Positions 21,062-33,500 of a stretch of DNA of 64,000 bases are shown here, one piece after another (the first letter of the stretch is position 1; the number at the start of each line of letters is the position of its first letter). The notes below the pieces were generated by a model, which did not search any database, had not been told where the DNA came from, and worked only from the letters and a program-made list of their open reading frames with translations. This DNA comes from Coniella vitis (taxonomy: Eukaryota > Ascomycota > Sordariomycetes > Diaporthales > Schizoparmaceae): NCBI GenBank assembly GCA_011317545.1, contig WUJK01000003.1:1054001-1118000 (forward strand), in the 5' to 3' direction. A program made the translations under genes and the position numbers.

Positions 21062-24000
21062 TTCTAAACCTTAAATTCGGAGTATAAGCCGGTAAAGGCA
21101 ATATAACGTTATTAGCTTAATTTCTTAGCGTTATTGTAATAGATTCGTAGATAATCTTTACTATTATACTTATTAAATTAATTCCTCGAGTATTACTATA
21201 TATTAGAAAGTTATCTAGTATTATTAACCTATATAGTATTTACGCTGCTTTTACGTAATCTAAAAGCTATTCTTTTAAATATACTTCGTTATATAAGATA
21301 ATCGACTTTTATTAAATATAAGATAATAAGTATTCGATATATTAAGAGAAAATATAATACCCTACGAAAGCGTAGGTTTAAAGTAAAGTTAACGTATAAT
21401 AAACTTAACGCCCGAGTTAAAAGAGTTTATATATTAAGAAAACCGAGTTACTATATTAAAACGTACGCTAAACGTAAGATAAAAGTAAGCTTAGCGCCTA
21501 AGTTAAGAGTAATTACGTATTAAAAGAAACGATAGACCTTATATAAATATAGTTTAAAAGTATATTTATCGTTTAAGTTAAGAAAGTTTAAATATTAACT
21601 AAATCGATAAATTAAGAGATATATACTATTAAAAAGAGCTAGGATACCCTATATAATCGTAGGTTAAGAGTAGGTCTTTCGTAAGATTTATAATCGTTTA
21701 TATTTTAAGAAGAATAAGAACTAAAGATAAAGTATAATAATATCGTTACGTAAGGTATACGGCTTCGTAGCGATAGCGTAGTTCGTAAGTAAAATAAATT
21801 AGTAAGCTATTATTATCTAATAGGCTCCTTAAAAGATTTTAATAATTAAATACTTATAAGTAACTTACTTTTATATAATCTTAGAGTATAGAAAAAGTAG
21901 TAATAACGCTACTATCCCTCTATAAGTCGAAGGTAATAGTATACTTAAGATTTAGATCTATTTTATCCCGTATAGGTTATTAAATTGCTTAAAAGTAGCG
22001 GTAAAGTATATAGGACGGAGCGCTTTTACGCTATTTATACGAGGTAACTCGCTAGAAGAACGGAATCGTAAGTCCGGTCTTCTTACGCTAGCGTAGTTTC
22101 TATATTAAGTAAATATAGCGGAGATATAGTAGGACCGCTAAATCTATTATAAAGATTCGGAAGTTAAAGCTTTAAGTAAGGAATCGAAATTTATACTAGT
22201 ATATATAGCGTAAATTATTTAAATTAAGATTTTTAGTATTTTAGTTAATTAGTTTATTAATTTATTATAAATAATTATAAATATAGCGGGTACCCTACGA
22301 AGATATAGCTCTTACGCTAATAAAATAGTTTTTAAGATAGTTAAAGTTAATCTATCTTTTATTAATTTAAATTAAGAATAGGTATATTTTAATAGTAAGT
22401 ATACTATAGGAACGTAACCTTTATATAGATTATATAGTCTTTAAAACTATAGTATTTAAAAGTTTAAATACTATACGATATCGTAGCGAAAGTCTAGCTT
22501 ATACTTTAAGTTTAAATTAATATTTAATATTACTATTTAATTATTATTATTATAAGTTATAATTATTATAATTAATTATTAAATAATAATTTAATATAAA
22601 TTTAAATAATATATTATACTAGATTACTATAAAGCTATAGCTTAAACGTAAACTAAAAGTAGGATATATTAAATATACGATAATATACGATATTTTATAA
22701 ATCTATTTATATTAAAACGTTAAAATTAACCTATTTATATCTAATACCTTAACGCTAAACTATAAATTAGTAGCGAACTCGCTATTATTTCGTAAAGAGT
22801 TATTAGTTACTACTAGTTCTAGTATTTCCAATATTTCCGCTATTATCTCTATTAGTAGTATTACTATTATTATCTCCGCTAGTAGTATTATTACCGCTAC
22901 TTCTACCCTACGGGTTTATATTACTATCGCTACCTTTAGGAGGGTCTAGGCGATTAGTAATATATTTAGTAGTAATTATATTATAGCGTACTAAGCTAAT
23001 TAAATCTCGAAATAAAGCTAACTATTTATTACCTTAACCGCCGCTAATAAGTAGCGTAACCGTAGCGTTAATACTATCCCGACCGGCTCCCTTAGCCTTA
23101 GTAAATAAATTAATATAATTTAAAGGAATATACCTATTAGTATATTATACCTAATCCTAGGAAAAGGGAAATTATTCTTTAAGGATATTAATAATATTAA
23201 AGGGAAGCTATAGTAAGGAATTAGTATAGAAAACGTAATATAAACGTATTAAAAAGGAGAATAATTTATATAATTATAAGTATATTTGCCGGTATTATAG
23301 TATAAATATTTTAATCCTTTACCTAAGAGTATAAAGTTAGTATTAAAAACGTAAGGATAACGTAAATTAATATACTAGTAATATTATAATATTTATAGTT
23401 ATAATAACTATCTTCTATCCGATAACGTAGGCACCGAATATACTAATTATACGTATTATATATACCCGCCGAAGCCGTAGCGGGGGCGCTATATATAGCG
23501 GGAGGAGTAGTAAAGGTAGTAGGAATAGGGCTATTCGTAGGTATACTAATAGGCGTATTAGCGGGCGTATTTATAGCGGTAACGCCGCTTTAATTCGAGG
23601 AAAAGGCTATAGCGATACCCGAGGCGGTAATATTAGCGGTATAAGTATGTTTACTAGGATTATTAAGATATAGCGTTAATATAGATAATATATAGAGAAA
23701 GAGCTATAAACTACTTACCCTTAGTTATTATTAGGAGCGGGGCGCTTACTAGTTATAATAATTATTATTATAATAGTTAGGCTATTTAAAACTATAAAGT
23801 AGCGTTAGCCTAGCGAAAACGTAGTAAATTAATAAAAGTAGTCTAGCTTACTTAAGGGAAAATACTACGAAAGGGATACGAAGAAGCTATATACTTAGTA
23901 TTAAAGATATAACTTATAAAACTTAAACTAAATAGTTATTTAAAGGAATAAAAGTTAAAGGAGAAAGAGGGTATAAAAAGAGGGGCTTTTATAGCTATAA

Positions 24001-24567
24001 GTCTAAAGCTATTATTAACTACTAAATAGCCTGTATACCTATTTAATTACTAAATATAGCTATAATTATTTACTATTATTCTATTATTAGCTATTATTAT
24101 AGAATAAAGATAGGAAGTATAATAAAAGTATAATAGAAGTATAAGGAATACTATAATAAAGCTACGAACTTATTATTTTATATAATAGATATAGTAATAA
24201 GTATAATAAGAGCTATTTAGAGGTTCTTTAAGCTTTATAAGTTTTAAAAGAGAATAATAGGTTTTAGATATACTAAAGAGGATTAAAAGATATATAAGCG
24301 TATAATACTTAAACGTAGAGATAATATAGTAAAGAAGTATCCTATAAGAAAAAGAAGTTTATAAATTAAAGTTATTTTAAGAACGAGGTTTATAAAAGAT
24401 ATATTCTAGTCTAACGTAGAGATAATATAGCGAATAAACGCTAGGAAGATATACGATAACGTAGGTTATACGTAGGAAAAATATAGCTAGTTACCTATTA
24501 GTAATAACCTATTAGTAAGTCGATATTTAATAACTTCGAGGACGAAGTTATATAAGGGGAGGAGTAT

Positions 24568-24858
24568 TATTAGAACCCTACCTTAAACGCTAGGAAAGCG
24601 TAGCGGTAATATAGTCCCTACGGCTTGGAATAAGGGCTTACCGGTAGCTCTCGGCAGGCAGCTATAGAATCTTAAAGATATAAAGAGCCGTCGGAAGCTT
24701 CGGAAACTAGTAAATAGAGAGGGGATTTCTCTTTAGGTTTAGTTTCTATTAACGAATACTACTATTATAGTATCTTCTATACGATATAGCTGCTTTTATA
24801 CTAAGAACTCGTCGTCTATATTATACTTTATTACCTCGCAATAACCTACCTCCTAATA
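24568..24858 (+). repeat. 3' LTR of second element
   Basis: Same 291-bp unit, differing mostly by C-to-T and G-to-A changes; followed directly by the AAACC target copy. Confidence 0.85.
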
Positions 24859-24863
24859 AAACC

Positions 24864-27800
24864 TATCCTACGGAACTTCCTGGAATTTAAAACCGAAGAA
24901 ACTAGAGAAGACGAGATTAACGAACTCTTTATATTATTCGAAATCTTCGCCTAGATACTTAAGGAAACCTTTGGAAACCCTAACGAAAAGCGTAATATAA
25001 AACGTAAGATCTCCTAACTTAAGTAAATTAAATTAATATTATATTATATAATACTCTTTAGATAAATTATATTATATCTCTATTAAGATAATAAACCCCT
25101 TATAATAGCTTATTATAATAGACTTAAAGAATCTATTAAAGACGAATTATATAAGATGCCCTAATTAGAGATATTTATAGAATTCGTAGCTATAATAATA
25201 GCTATCGATAACCGTAATTAAGAAAGAAACTAGGAACGGTAAGGAAGGTAAAGACCTATTACTAACTTTATACCCCGGGCTAATACCGGTAAACGATACT
25301 AATAGCTACCTTAACGCTTTATACCCTAATAGAATAATTACTACGGAATAATAACTAGCGGTACGATATACTTAGGCTTTATAAAGCTTAACGTAGCTTA
25401 AAGGAAACCTATAAGTAAAGAATACTTTAACTATAATAGGATAAGCTACTTTATATAAGAATACCGATAACCTAAGAAACCTAGAGAATTTAAGAAAATC
25501 CCCGAAGGATAATAAGCTAATATTATAATATATAAGACTATAGACTCTACTCCTAGCTAAAACTAGCTTTTGGAGTAAGTATCGGACGACTCCGATTATA
25601 AACTCCTTAACTAAATCTTCTATTATAAGGATAATTATATAATATACCTTTCGGTAAAGTAAGGCTTAGGATAATTCCCTTAGAAACCTTATAAAGAATA
25701 ATAAATTATAATTACCTAGAAAATACCCCTCCCTACGGATAACGGTTTATTCGAAAGATTAGTAATAGAGTAGTAAGCTTAGCTTATTAGGGAATACCCC
25801 TATTAATACGATATAGAAGGGTATAAGCTACCTAACGAAACGAAAACTATATAAAGTAATATTATAGAAATTATAAAATAATAGGAAACGCTTAATATTA
25901 ATTAGGGTATTAATACCTAAATTATTAACGAAGAAATAAGCTTAGAATTAGAAAGCTTTATAAACGAAGATATCGATAAAGGAGATATATATTACCTTAT
26001 CTATAGTATTATACTTAAAGAACTAATTAGGATAATAACCTATTAAGATAAAACCCTCCTTATATAGGAAGATATATAAACTAATTATCTTTATAAAGAA
26101 TATTACTAGATTATATAGTTTACCTATATTATATATAATTATAGATAATACTTTAAATATAAGGTAACTAACGAATAGTTCCTTATATATAAAATAGGGT
26201 ATAATATTATCGCTTATAACGACGATAATAGCGATTATTATAAAGTATTTAGAATAAGGGGAAATTATATTAATATTAGCCTTATATATAATACCCCCTA
26301 CGAATATACTAAGCGATAAGTAAAATAGTATTAATATATAATACCCTAATACGCACCTTATATATAAGAAAAAGCGCTCGATTAGTATAAAATATACGAA
26401 TAAAAATAAAGGGAAAAGCTTATAAAGCCTATATATATAGAACCTATATACTATAGCTTCTATAAGCGCGCCGATTATATAGAGTATCTAGCGGATAAAG
26501 TATATACTTATTATAACCTTAAGGATAATTAGCCCGGAGTATAAACTCCCTATATAAAAGAAGAAAACTAAGCGCGCTTATAACGATAGGCTATAATATA
26601 TATATAATACGGAATATAATAAGCTAAGAATTTAGTATAGATAATAGCCCTTAGAGTATAATAAGAATAATAGAACCTAAAAGGTAAGGATCGCTTATAA
26701 GGGATAATAAGCGATTAGGATTTATAGTAAAATCCCTTTATATAATAGATAGTTTAACGTACGAATATTTAAAAATCGTAATATAAATTAACGATAAATA
26801 TTATATAATACTCCTAGATAGAGGAGTATAAAGAAACTTTATATCCTTAAGCGTTATTAATAAAGAATAGATACCTTAGAAGAAGAAGATAAAACCTTAT
26901 AAACTTAATATTATAAAAGGTATAAAAGTCGCTTATAGCTAAGGTATTATCGATATAAAATCTAATTAATTATTAGTTACGATCTATAGATATATAATAT
27001 TAATAAACTTCGATATTACGGATACCGTATAATATAAGCTAATTTTAGGTATATTATAGTTAAGAAAGGAAAATCCTTAAATCGATTAAACTAATAATTA
27101 TATTTTAGAGGATAAAGCGGATACCTAAGAAGCGGTTATAATTAAAGGTATAGGATCGGATTTAGTTATTAAGTAATATCTAGATAATAGGGGCTTAAAC
27201 GAATTTATATATACCTTTAAATTAAGAAGAGATAAAACGATAGCTATCTTAGGATATAATAAACTTCGATAACTTATAAAGAAGGATTTAGCAATAATTA
27301 ATACCTAATAGAAGAAGGGATATAATAGATTAGGATACGATATAATAGGATTTTATAGATAATAGAATATATTATTATAATAAGTTTAAGAAGGAACTAA
27401 GTATATATAACGATATCTCCTTATAATAGTAATTATATAAAATAAAGATATATTTAGAAACCTCTCTAATATACTAGAAGAGTATCGGAAGTTTATAAAA
27501 CTATTTTAAAGAAAATTCGATAATAATCTATTAGAGTATAGCTTATATAATTACGAAATCCTATTTAAAAAAGGAGAATAATTAAAGTTCTTTCCTATCT
27601 ACGGATTAAATAAGGATAAACTTAAAGTATTTAAAGAATATATCGACGAAAACTTTAAAAAAGGCTATATTAGACCCTTATATTTACTAATAGGATACCT
27701 AATCCTATTTATACTAAAGAAAAACGGTAAACTATAACTATACGTTAACTATCGGTAATTTAACGATATTATAATTAAGAATCGGTACCCTTTACCCCTT

Positions 27801-28276
27801 TTTAAAGAATTTAGAGATAGACTTAAAGGAGCTTAATAGTTTATAGCCCTCGACCTTAAAGAAGGATATATATATATTTATATTAAACCCGGAGAAGAAT
27901 AGAAAATAGCGTTTAGAATATACTATAGATATTTCGAATATCTTATTATACTATTCGGACTTACTAACGCCCCTATATTATTCTAGGAAATAATAAATTT
28001 TATTTTATATAAATATCTCGACTATTTCGTAATTGCTTACCTAAACGATATTCTTATTTACTTAAAGATATTCGAAGAATACTAGAAGTATATTACGATA
28101 ATCCTATAAATCCTCTAAGATAATAAGATTTTAATAAAACCTACTAAATATAACTAGAATATTTAAGAAGTTAATTACTTCGGATATACTATTATACTAG
28201 GGTATATATAAATATAAAAAGATAATATATAAATAGTTAATAATTAGCCTATACCTTAAAATATTAAGGATATTAA
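24864..28276 (+). pseudogene. Outer element gag-pol remnant (5' part)
   Basis: A degenerate gag knuckle is readable near 25,414-25,475 (the translation resembles a CCHC knuckle whose Cys codons became Tyr). Gypsy reverse transcriptase is clear from about 27,650 to 28,060: VNYR, NRYPLPLF, LFGLTNAP and AYLNDILI (28,035-28,058) correspond to conserved RT blocks. Stops are frequent. The copy is cut at 28,276 by the next insertion and resumes at 37,163. Confidence 0.8.
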
Positions 28277-28615
28277 TATAAACGGGTATCGAGAGAGCGT
28301 TCGCAGTTTCGATCCTAATTTCTATTATTAACTAACTTAGGGAGAGAAGTAAGAATAGTATCTATATAGCGGCGCGAGAGCTACTCTTAAGTAGCTCTTA
28401 CGTTTAAGATCCACCCGTAGATAGAGTTTTCTATAGGTCTACCGTCGATACGGGTCCTCTTATCGATAGTCTTTTATACGGCTCGTAAGCTGTTCGGGAG
28501 ACGCTCTTATTTAGCACTTATATAATACTAGTCTCTAGACGAGAAGGGAATATACTAACTAAGGCTTCGTACCCTAGTATACCGAAGCTATATATTTACC
28601 CGTAGGCCTATAATA
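28277..28615 (-). repeat. 3' LTR of nested minus-strand gypsy element
   Basis: 339 bp, heavily RIP-mutated at its right end compared with the partner LTR. Confidence 0.87.
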
Positions 28616-28918
28616 TTACCCCCCCGCTTAGGCCGAACGCCCTCTTATAAAGCCGTATATAGTATAATAGCTACCTAAAAAGTATAATAACGTAACGCTG
28701 CTACGCCCGCCTACCCTATTAAAGGAGCCTTATCCTTATACCTAGCGAGTATAAAAGGAGTCTTATATCCGCGGAGCTCCCTTTAACCTAGCTCTCGGCG
28801 AGTTTATAAGTTCTGCCGCTTATTATTCGTTAATAGAATAATAGCGACGCCCTTAACTTAGTAGGCGGTTATAAACGCGATATCTTTACTCTTAGAGCCT
28901 TGAAAAAGTATAAATACC

Positions 28919-29100
28919 TGTTATAGGTCAGGCAGGTGCCTGGTTATTAGGGCTTGGTCACGTAGGATATAAGCCGATACGTATTTATTCGGGAGCTGCG
29001 TATACGCAGCTCCCTTATAGCTAGACTTCTGCTCCTTAGTTTAATTAATTATAGTATATTAACCCTTACGTTTTAAGCCCTTATACGTAAGCCCTTTATA
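28919..29100 (+). repeat. 5' LTR of gag-only element
   Basis: 182 bp beginning TGTTATAGGTCAGG. It keeps many CA/TG dinucleotides and a palindrome GAGCTGCGTATACGCAGCTC (about 28,989-29,008). Confidence 0.85.
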
Positions 29101-30356
29101 TTTAATTAAACTCCTTAATAGCGAAAGATCCGTCGCCTTATTATAGTACCCTAGAGTAGCGCACGAGCACCTATCGCGCTATTTTTCACCTAATTTTATT
29201 CCCCCTCCGCTCGCTATTATAGAGTCTCTTTCCCGCCTACTTCTTTCTATACGAGAGCCGCTTAAAAGCCGCGACGAACTCGACGCTTGGCTTATTAACG
29301 TACGTAGCAAGATCCATCGATATAGCGCTTATATAGGCGACGATCTCTCCTAAGTCTACTTTATCTACGATGCGATTTCTCGCGATCTCTAGATAAAGTA
29401 CTTCGCCGTATATATAGAGCAGGTTTCGAGCGGCAGGATTATAGCGAGCCTAGTATCTTTCCTAGAACTTATACGAAAGATACTAAAGGAACCGAATAAA
29501 GAGTAGAAAGCTAGCTAACGCTTAATTAAACTATATTAAAGCAGCTCTAAAGCCGTATTAGAGTACCTAAATCGCTGGGATATAGTATTCTTTAAAGTAG
29601 GAGGTGCTGATTAGCTAGATAAAGTAAAGATCCTTATACTCGCTACTAGCTTAAACGCTGCTTCTCGTATACGGCTAGACCTAGTAGCTTAGCTATAAAC
29701 TTAGGTAGAGTTTGTATAGCTATTACGAACGTCCGACTCTATATTTATTAGCGTAATAGCTACGCCTAAGTAGCGAATAAGCAGAGGCGGAGTAATATAT
29801 AGCGGCGAACTAATAGATGTAGATATTAGCGTACTTAACAGCAAACCTTGTAAATATTATAACTGTGGCAAGTTAGGCTATATCGTACGATATTATTTAT
29901 AGCCCCGTAAGAGCACTACGGTAAACCTACTAGGGAGCGGCTTATAAGCTGCTCCTATTTTTCGTTTAAAGGAGGATATCGCATATGCCTACCTCGACGT
30001 AGCGGACCTTATCGACGAGTTCGATACTTACGATATAGTCGTACGCCTCGAGGAGCAGCAACTAAGCGGCGGTTAAGTACTAAATTAGCAGTAAAGGTAT
30101 ATATTCGGTCTGATTATATATTAGGGACGGACTAGGAATAGTATAGTTAGCTAAGTCTAAAAGCCTTACCCGTAGGGTCTGGATACTTAGGGTATTACCT
30201 AGTAAAAGCAATACGTATACTTCGTAAAAGTAGCGTTTAAGTATTATTAAGTTAAAAACCCTACCTAGAGGGGACTATATATAAACCTTAGGATCGTAGG
30301 GAGAGTAGCGGTTTAGGTCGTTATTTCGACTAAGCTTAGTCTTAATAGGGGGGTAA
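29101..30356 (+). pseudogene. Degenerate gag of the short LTR element
   Basis: Capsid-like reading with stops from about 29,200, ending in a zinc-knuckle core NCGKLG at 29,861-29,878. The first and last knuckle cysteines appear as Tyr codons, the change RIP makes from TGT. No protease, RT or integrase follows. Confidence 0.6.
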
Positions 30357-30538
30357 TATTATAGGTTAGGCAGGTGCCTGGTTATTAGGGCTTAGTTACG
30401 TAGGATATAAGCCGATACGTATTTATTCGGGAGCTACGTATACGTAGCTCCCTTATAGCTAGACTTCTGCTCCTTAGTTTGATTAATTATAGTATATTAA
30501 CCCTTACGTTTTAAGCCCTTATACGTAAGCCCTTTATA
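30357..30538 (+). repeat. 3' LTR of gag-only element
   Basis: Same 182-bp unit, beginning TATTATAGG. It is more mutated than the 5' copy and is followed by ATACC. Confidence 0.85.
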
Positions 30539-30543
30539 ATACC

Positions 30544-33500
30544 CCCTTAACCCCTACTCTAGGGGTTATTCCTTCCTCTTAATTAAACTAGAGCCCTTAT
30601 AAGTTATACGAAACCAACCCTTATAATAATAAAGTAAGCATCGCGCCTTCCCTATTCGTCCTCTACTTATACTTAGCTCTACTAATAGTATAAATATTAC
30701 TACTTACTCTAAGTAAGCTAGTATAGCTCCTACCGCTATACCTACCGCCGCTACCCCCGCTATTACTATAAGCTCTATAGCTATTCCTATAGCGGTAATA
30801 CCTATAGCTATAGCTATAGCTATTCCTATTATACCCGCTATTACTCCTACCGCCGCTATCCTCGCCCCTACCGCCGCCTAGCTCGATAAAGCCGTTAATA
30901 AGCTTATTTAGAGTATTATCGCTACTAACCTATAGCTCTAACCTTATATTACCCTCCCCGAGGGTATTAGGGACGAGTAATACCTACCCTATATTATAAG
31001 GGCTTCTAAAAAACCCCTCTCCCTCTACCTATACGGTATTAGTAAATAGCGCTTCCCCTACTTCTTTATAGCTTACTAACTATTATAACCGGCGCCCGTT
31101 ATTTCCCCTATAGGACGAATAAGAAGGGTAAGAACTCTAGCTATTCCTATACCCCCCTTTACTAGACCGATAAGATATATATTACTATTATTACTATAGT
31201 TAACTATTCCCTCGCTTATAATACTTCCGACCCTAGTATATACTACTCCTTCCCTACTCGCGCCTTTCCGTACTTATATACTCTAAGCACTCTCCGCCCC
31301 TAGGCCCTCGCCGCTCTCGCTATACGCCGTACCCGCGATTACCTATCTAAGTTAGGTAAGACTTAAGCTAGCTATAACGAGGTCCGATTATTAAATAATA
31401 AGTATACCTATAGCGTATATACCTACTACTCCTTCCCTACTCGTATCCTACTAACTTTATACTAACGCTATAGCCGTAAGCTTATACGCCGTTAGGCGGT
31501 AGCGTTAGAGGATATTACCGACCTATTAGTAAAGCTTATAAAGGGGGGTAATAAGGGTAAGGGCTTAGTTAGTACTAAAATAAAGTATAGTATTAATAAC
31601 GACCCTTATTCTAATAAAACTAAGGAGAGTAATTCTAATAATAAGGAGGAGGTAAGTAAGGATAAGTAAGTAGCTACGTTAGTATATATTTCGTATATAG
31701 TTTTCTTTTTATCTATAATACTTAATTTCCCTACTCTTCTTTTCTACGACTTTAGGCTATCGTAACTTATAACGCTACCGTAGTATTACTCGAACTCCTT
31801 AAGAGTAACTATATCTTTAAATTCGGATAACGGCTACTAATCTAGCTAGTCCTATCTAACCTACTTAATTAGGACTTTGTATTATAGCGTTTCGTCCGTT
31901 TTCGTACGGCCTCTACGCAGCTTATTACGTACTCTAATAATACTTTCCACCTAATACTCGGGTTCCTTTCCTTCTTTAACTACGATAAGGTTAGGCCGGT
32001 ATTCCCTTTATACCTATAATAGGAGCGGATCTTATATAGCTCGAATTAGGAGATCTATATAGAAATAAGGGTAAATACCCGGCGGGATATCTAATTCTAC
32101 TATATAAGGGCTAATAATATATATTATAGTATACTTATCGTATAGCTAGGCTAACTTCTTTAAATAGCGGTCGGTAATAATATTTCGTAGGGAGAGCTAA
32201 ACCTTATCGCCCTTAATAAGCCGCTCTATAACTGCTTATAATTTATTCGTAGATTCTTCTATTCGTTGCTATATAACTGCTATTATAGCTTAAGCGAAAG
32301 TAGTTATATCTTTAAGCTATTAAACGAAGTTCTTAGCCTAAACTCTAAGCGCTTACGCTAGTAATATACTACGCTCTACTTATTCGATTAGATCTATATA
32401 ATAGCCGTATAGGATAAAAAATAGGCTAAGGCTAATTATACTAATATCCCTATTATTAATAGTTAGTTAAGCGCCGGGTAAGAGTATCGGCTAATCTAAT
32501 TATATATATATAACGAATACTCGGAGGTAGTCTATAACCTCTTAGTTTACCCTTTCTATAGCTTTATCCGTTTATAGGTAGAAAGTAGTGCTTAGGCGCT
32601 GCTCTATCTTTATAAGCTTATATAATCGGCGCTAAAACCCTCCTACCTAATTCGAGCCTCGGTTACTAATTATTACCTTAGGGAAACTATAAAACCGCTA
32701 GTAATAGTATAAGAACCGCTCTATATATACTTCCGCGCTTATATTATATATAGCTTCGAGTATAATAGCTTTCGTTAGTCGGTCTATAATTACTATTAAG
32801 TAAGCCTCTCTTATATCGTCCTCGTAGGGGAGGTCGATTATAAAATCTACGAATAACTCGCTTTATACCCGCTTAGGTATTAATAGGGGCTTAAGAAGGC
32901 CCTTCCTCTAGTATCTCTATACCGTTTTACGTTTATAGATATCGCAATTTCGTATAAACCGCCGAATACTATAGTATATACCTAGCTAAAAATAGCCCCT
33001 TATTATTATCGTAATAATAATATCCCTTCCTAGGTAGCTAGATAGGGTAAAATCGTAGATACTCTATATTAGTTTAATATATAGGGGTTCCTAATCGGGT
33101 AACTAGAGCTATTTACGGAACCTAAGTAGTCCTTTCTTATCGATCGAGTACTCCGCTATAGATACCTTAATAGGCTTACCTTCGGATATCCGTAGGTAAG
33201 GGGGAAAAGAGCGTTTACCCCTATAGATTACGCCTATAAGCTAGGAGTATACCTTATTATATAAGGTAATATCGTCCTATAAGCGCTAGAGCTTCTCTTA
33301 TATAAAAACCTTATTACCTATTAGTAATAGCTCGTTATATACTATAACTTAGCTTATCTTTATCGATAATAAAAGCTAGATTTACTTACCGGCAAGGCGT
33401 TTATTAGATATATTATATAATATATCCTGCTCCCTCCTTAAGAGGGCGTTTAGACGCTTGCTAGCTACTCCCGCGCGGTAGACTAAATAATATCGAAAAC

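Larger units (their letters stand above)
20771..24858 (+). mobile_element. Second LTR retroelement, nested, superfamily unassigned
   Basis: Two 291-bp LTRs (20,771-21,061 and 24,568-24,858) beginning TGTTAGAACCC (TATTAGAACCC in the 3' copy) and ending CTCCTAATA, with a perfect AAACC duplication on both sides. A purine tract (AAGGGGAGGAG) directly precedes the 3' LTR, giving + orientation. The 3.5-kb interior is so mutated that I cannot read a protein; it may be gypsy-like or a non-autonomous derivative. Confidence 0.88.
28919..30538 (+). mobile_element. Short gag-only LTR element inside the nested gypsy
   Basis: 1620 bp with 182-bp LTRs (28,919-29,100 and 30,357-30,538) and perfect ATACC duplications (28,914-28,918 and 30,539-30,543). 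A G6 polypurine tract (TAGGGGGGTAA) precedes the 3' LTR. The 1.26-kb interior has room for gag only; a knuckle core (NCGKLG, about 29,861-29,878) is visible and no RT is. The tract and LTR start resemble those of the gypsy element it sits in, so it may be a non-autonomous relative. Confidence 0.88.
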
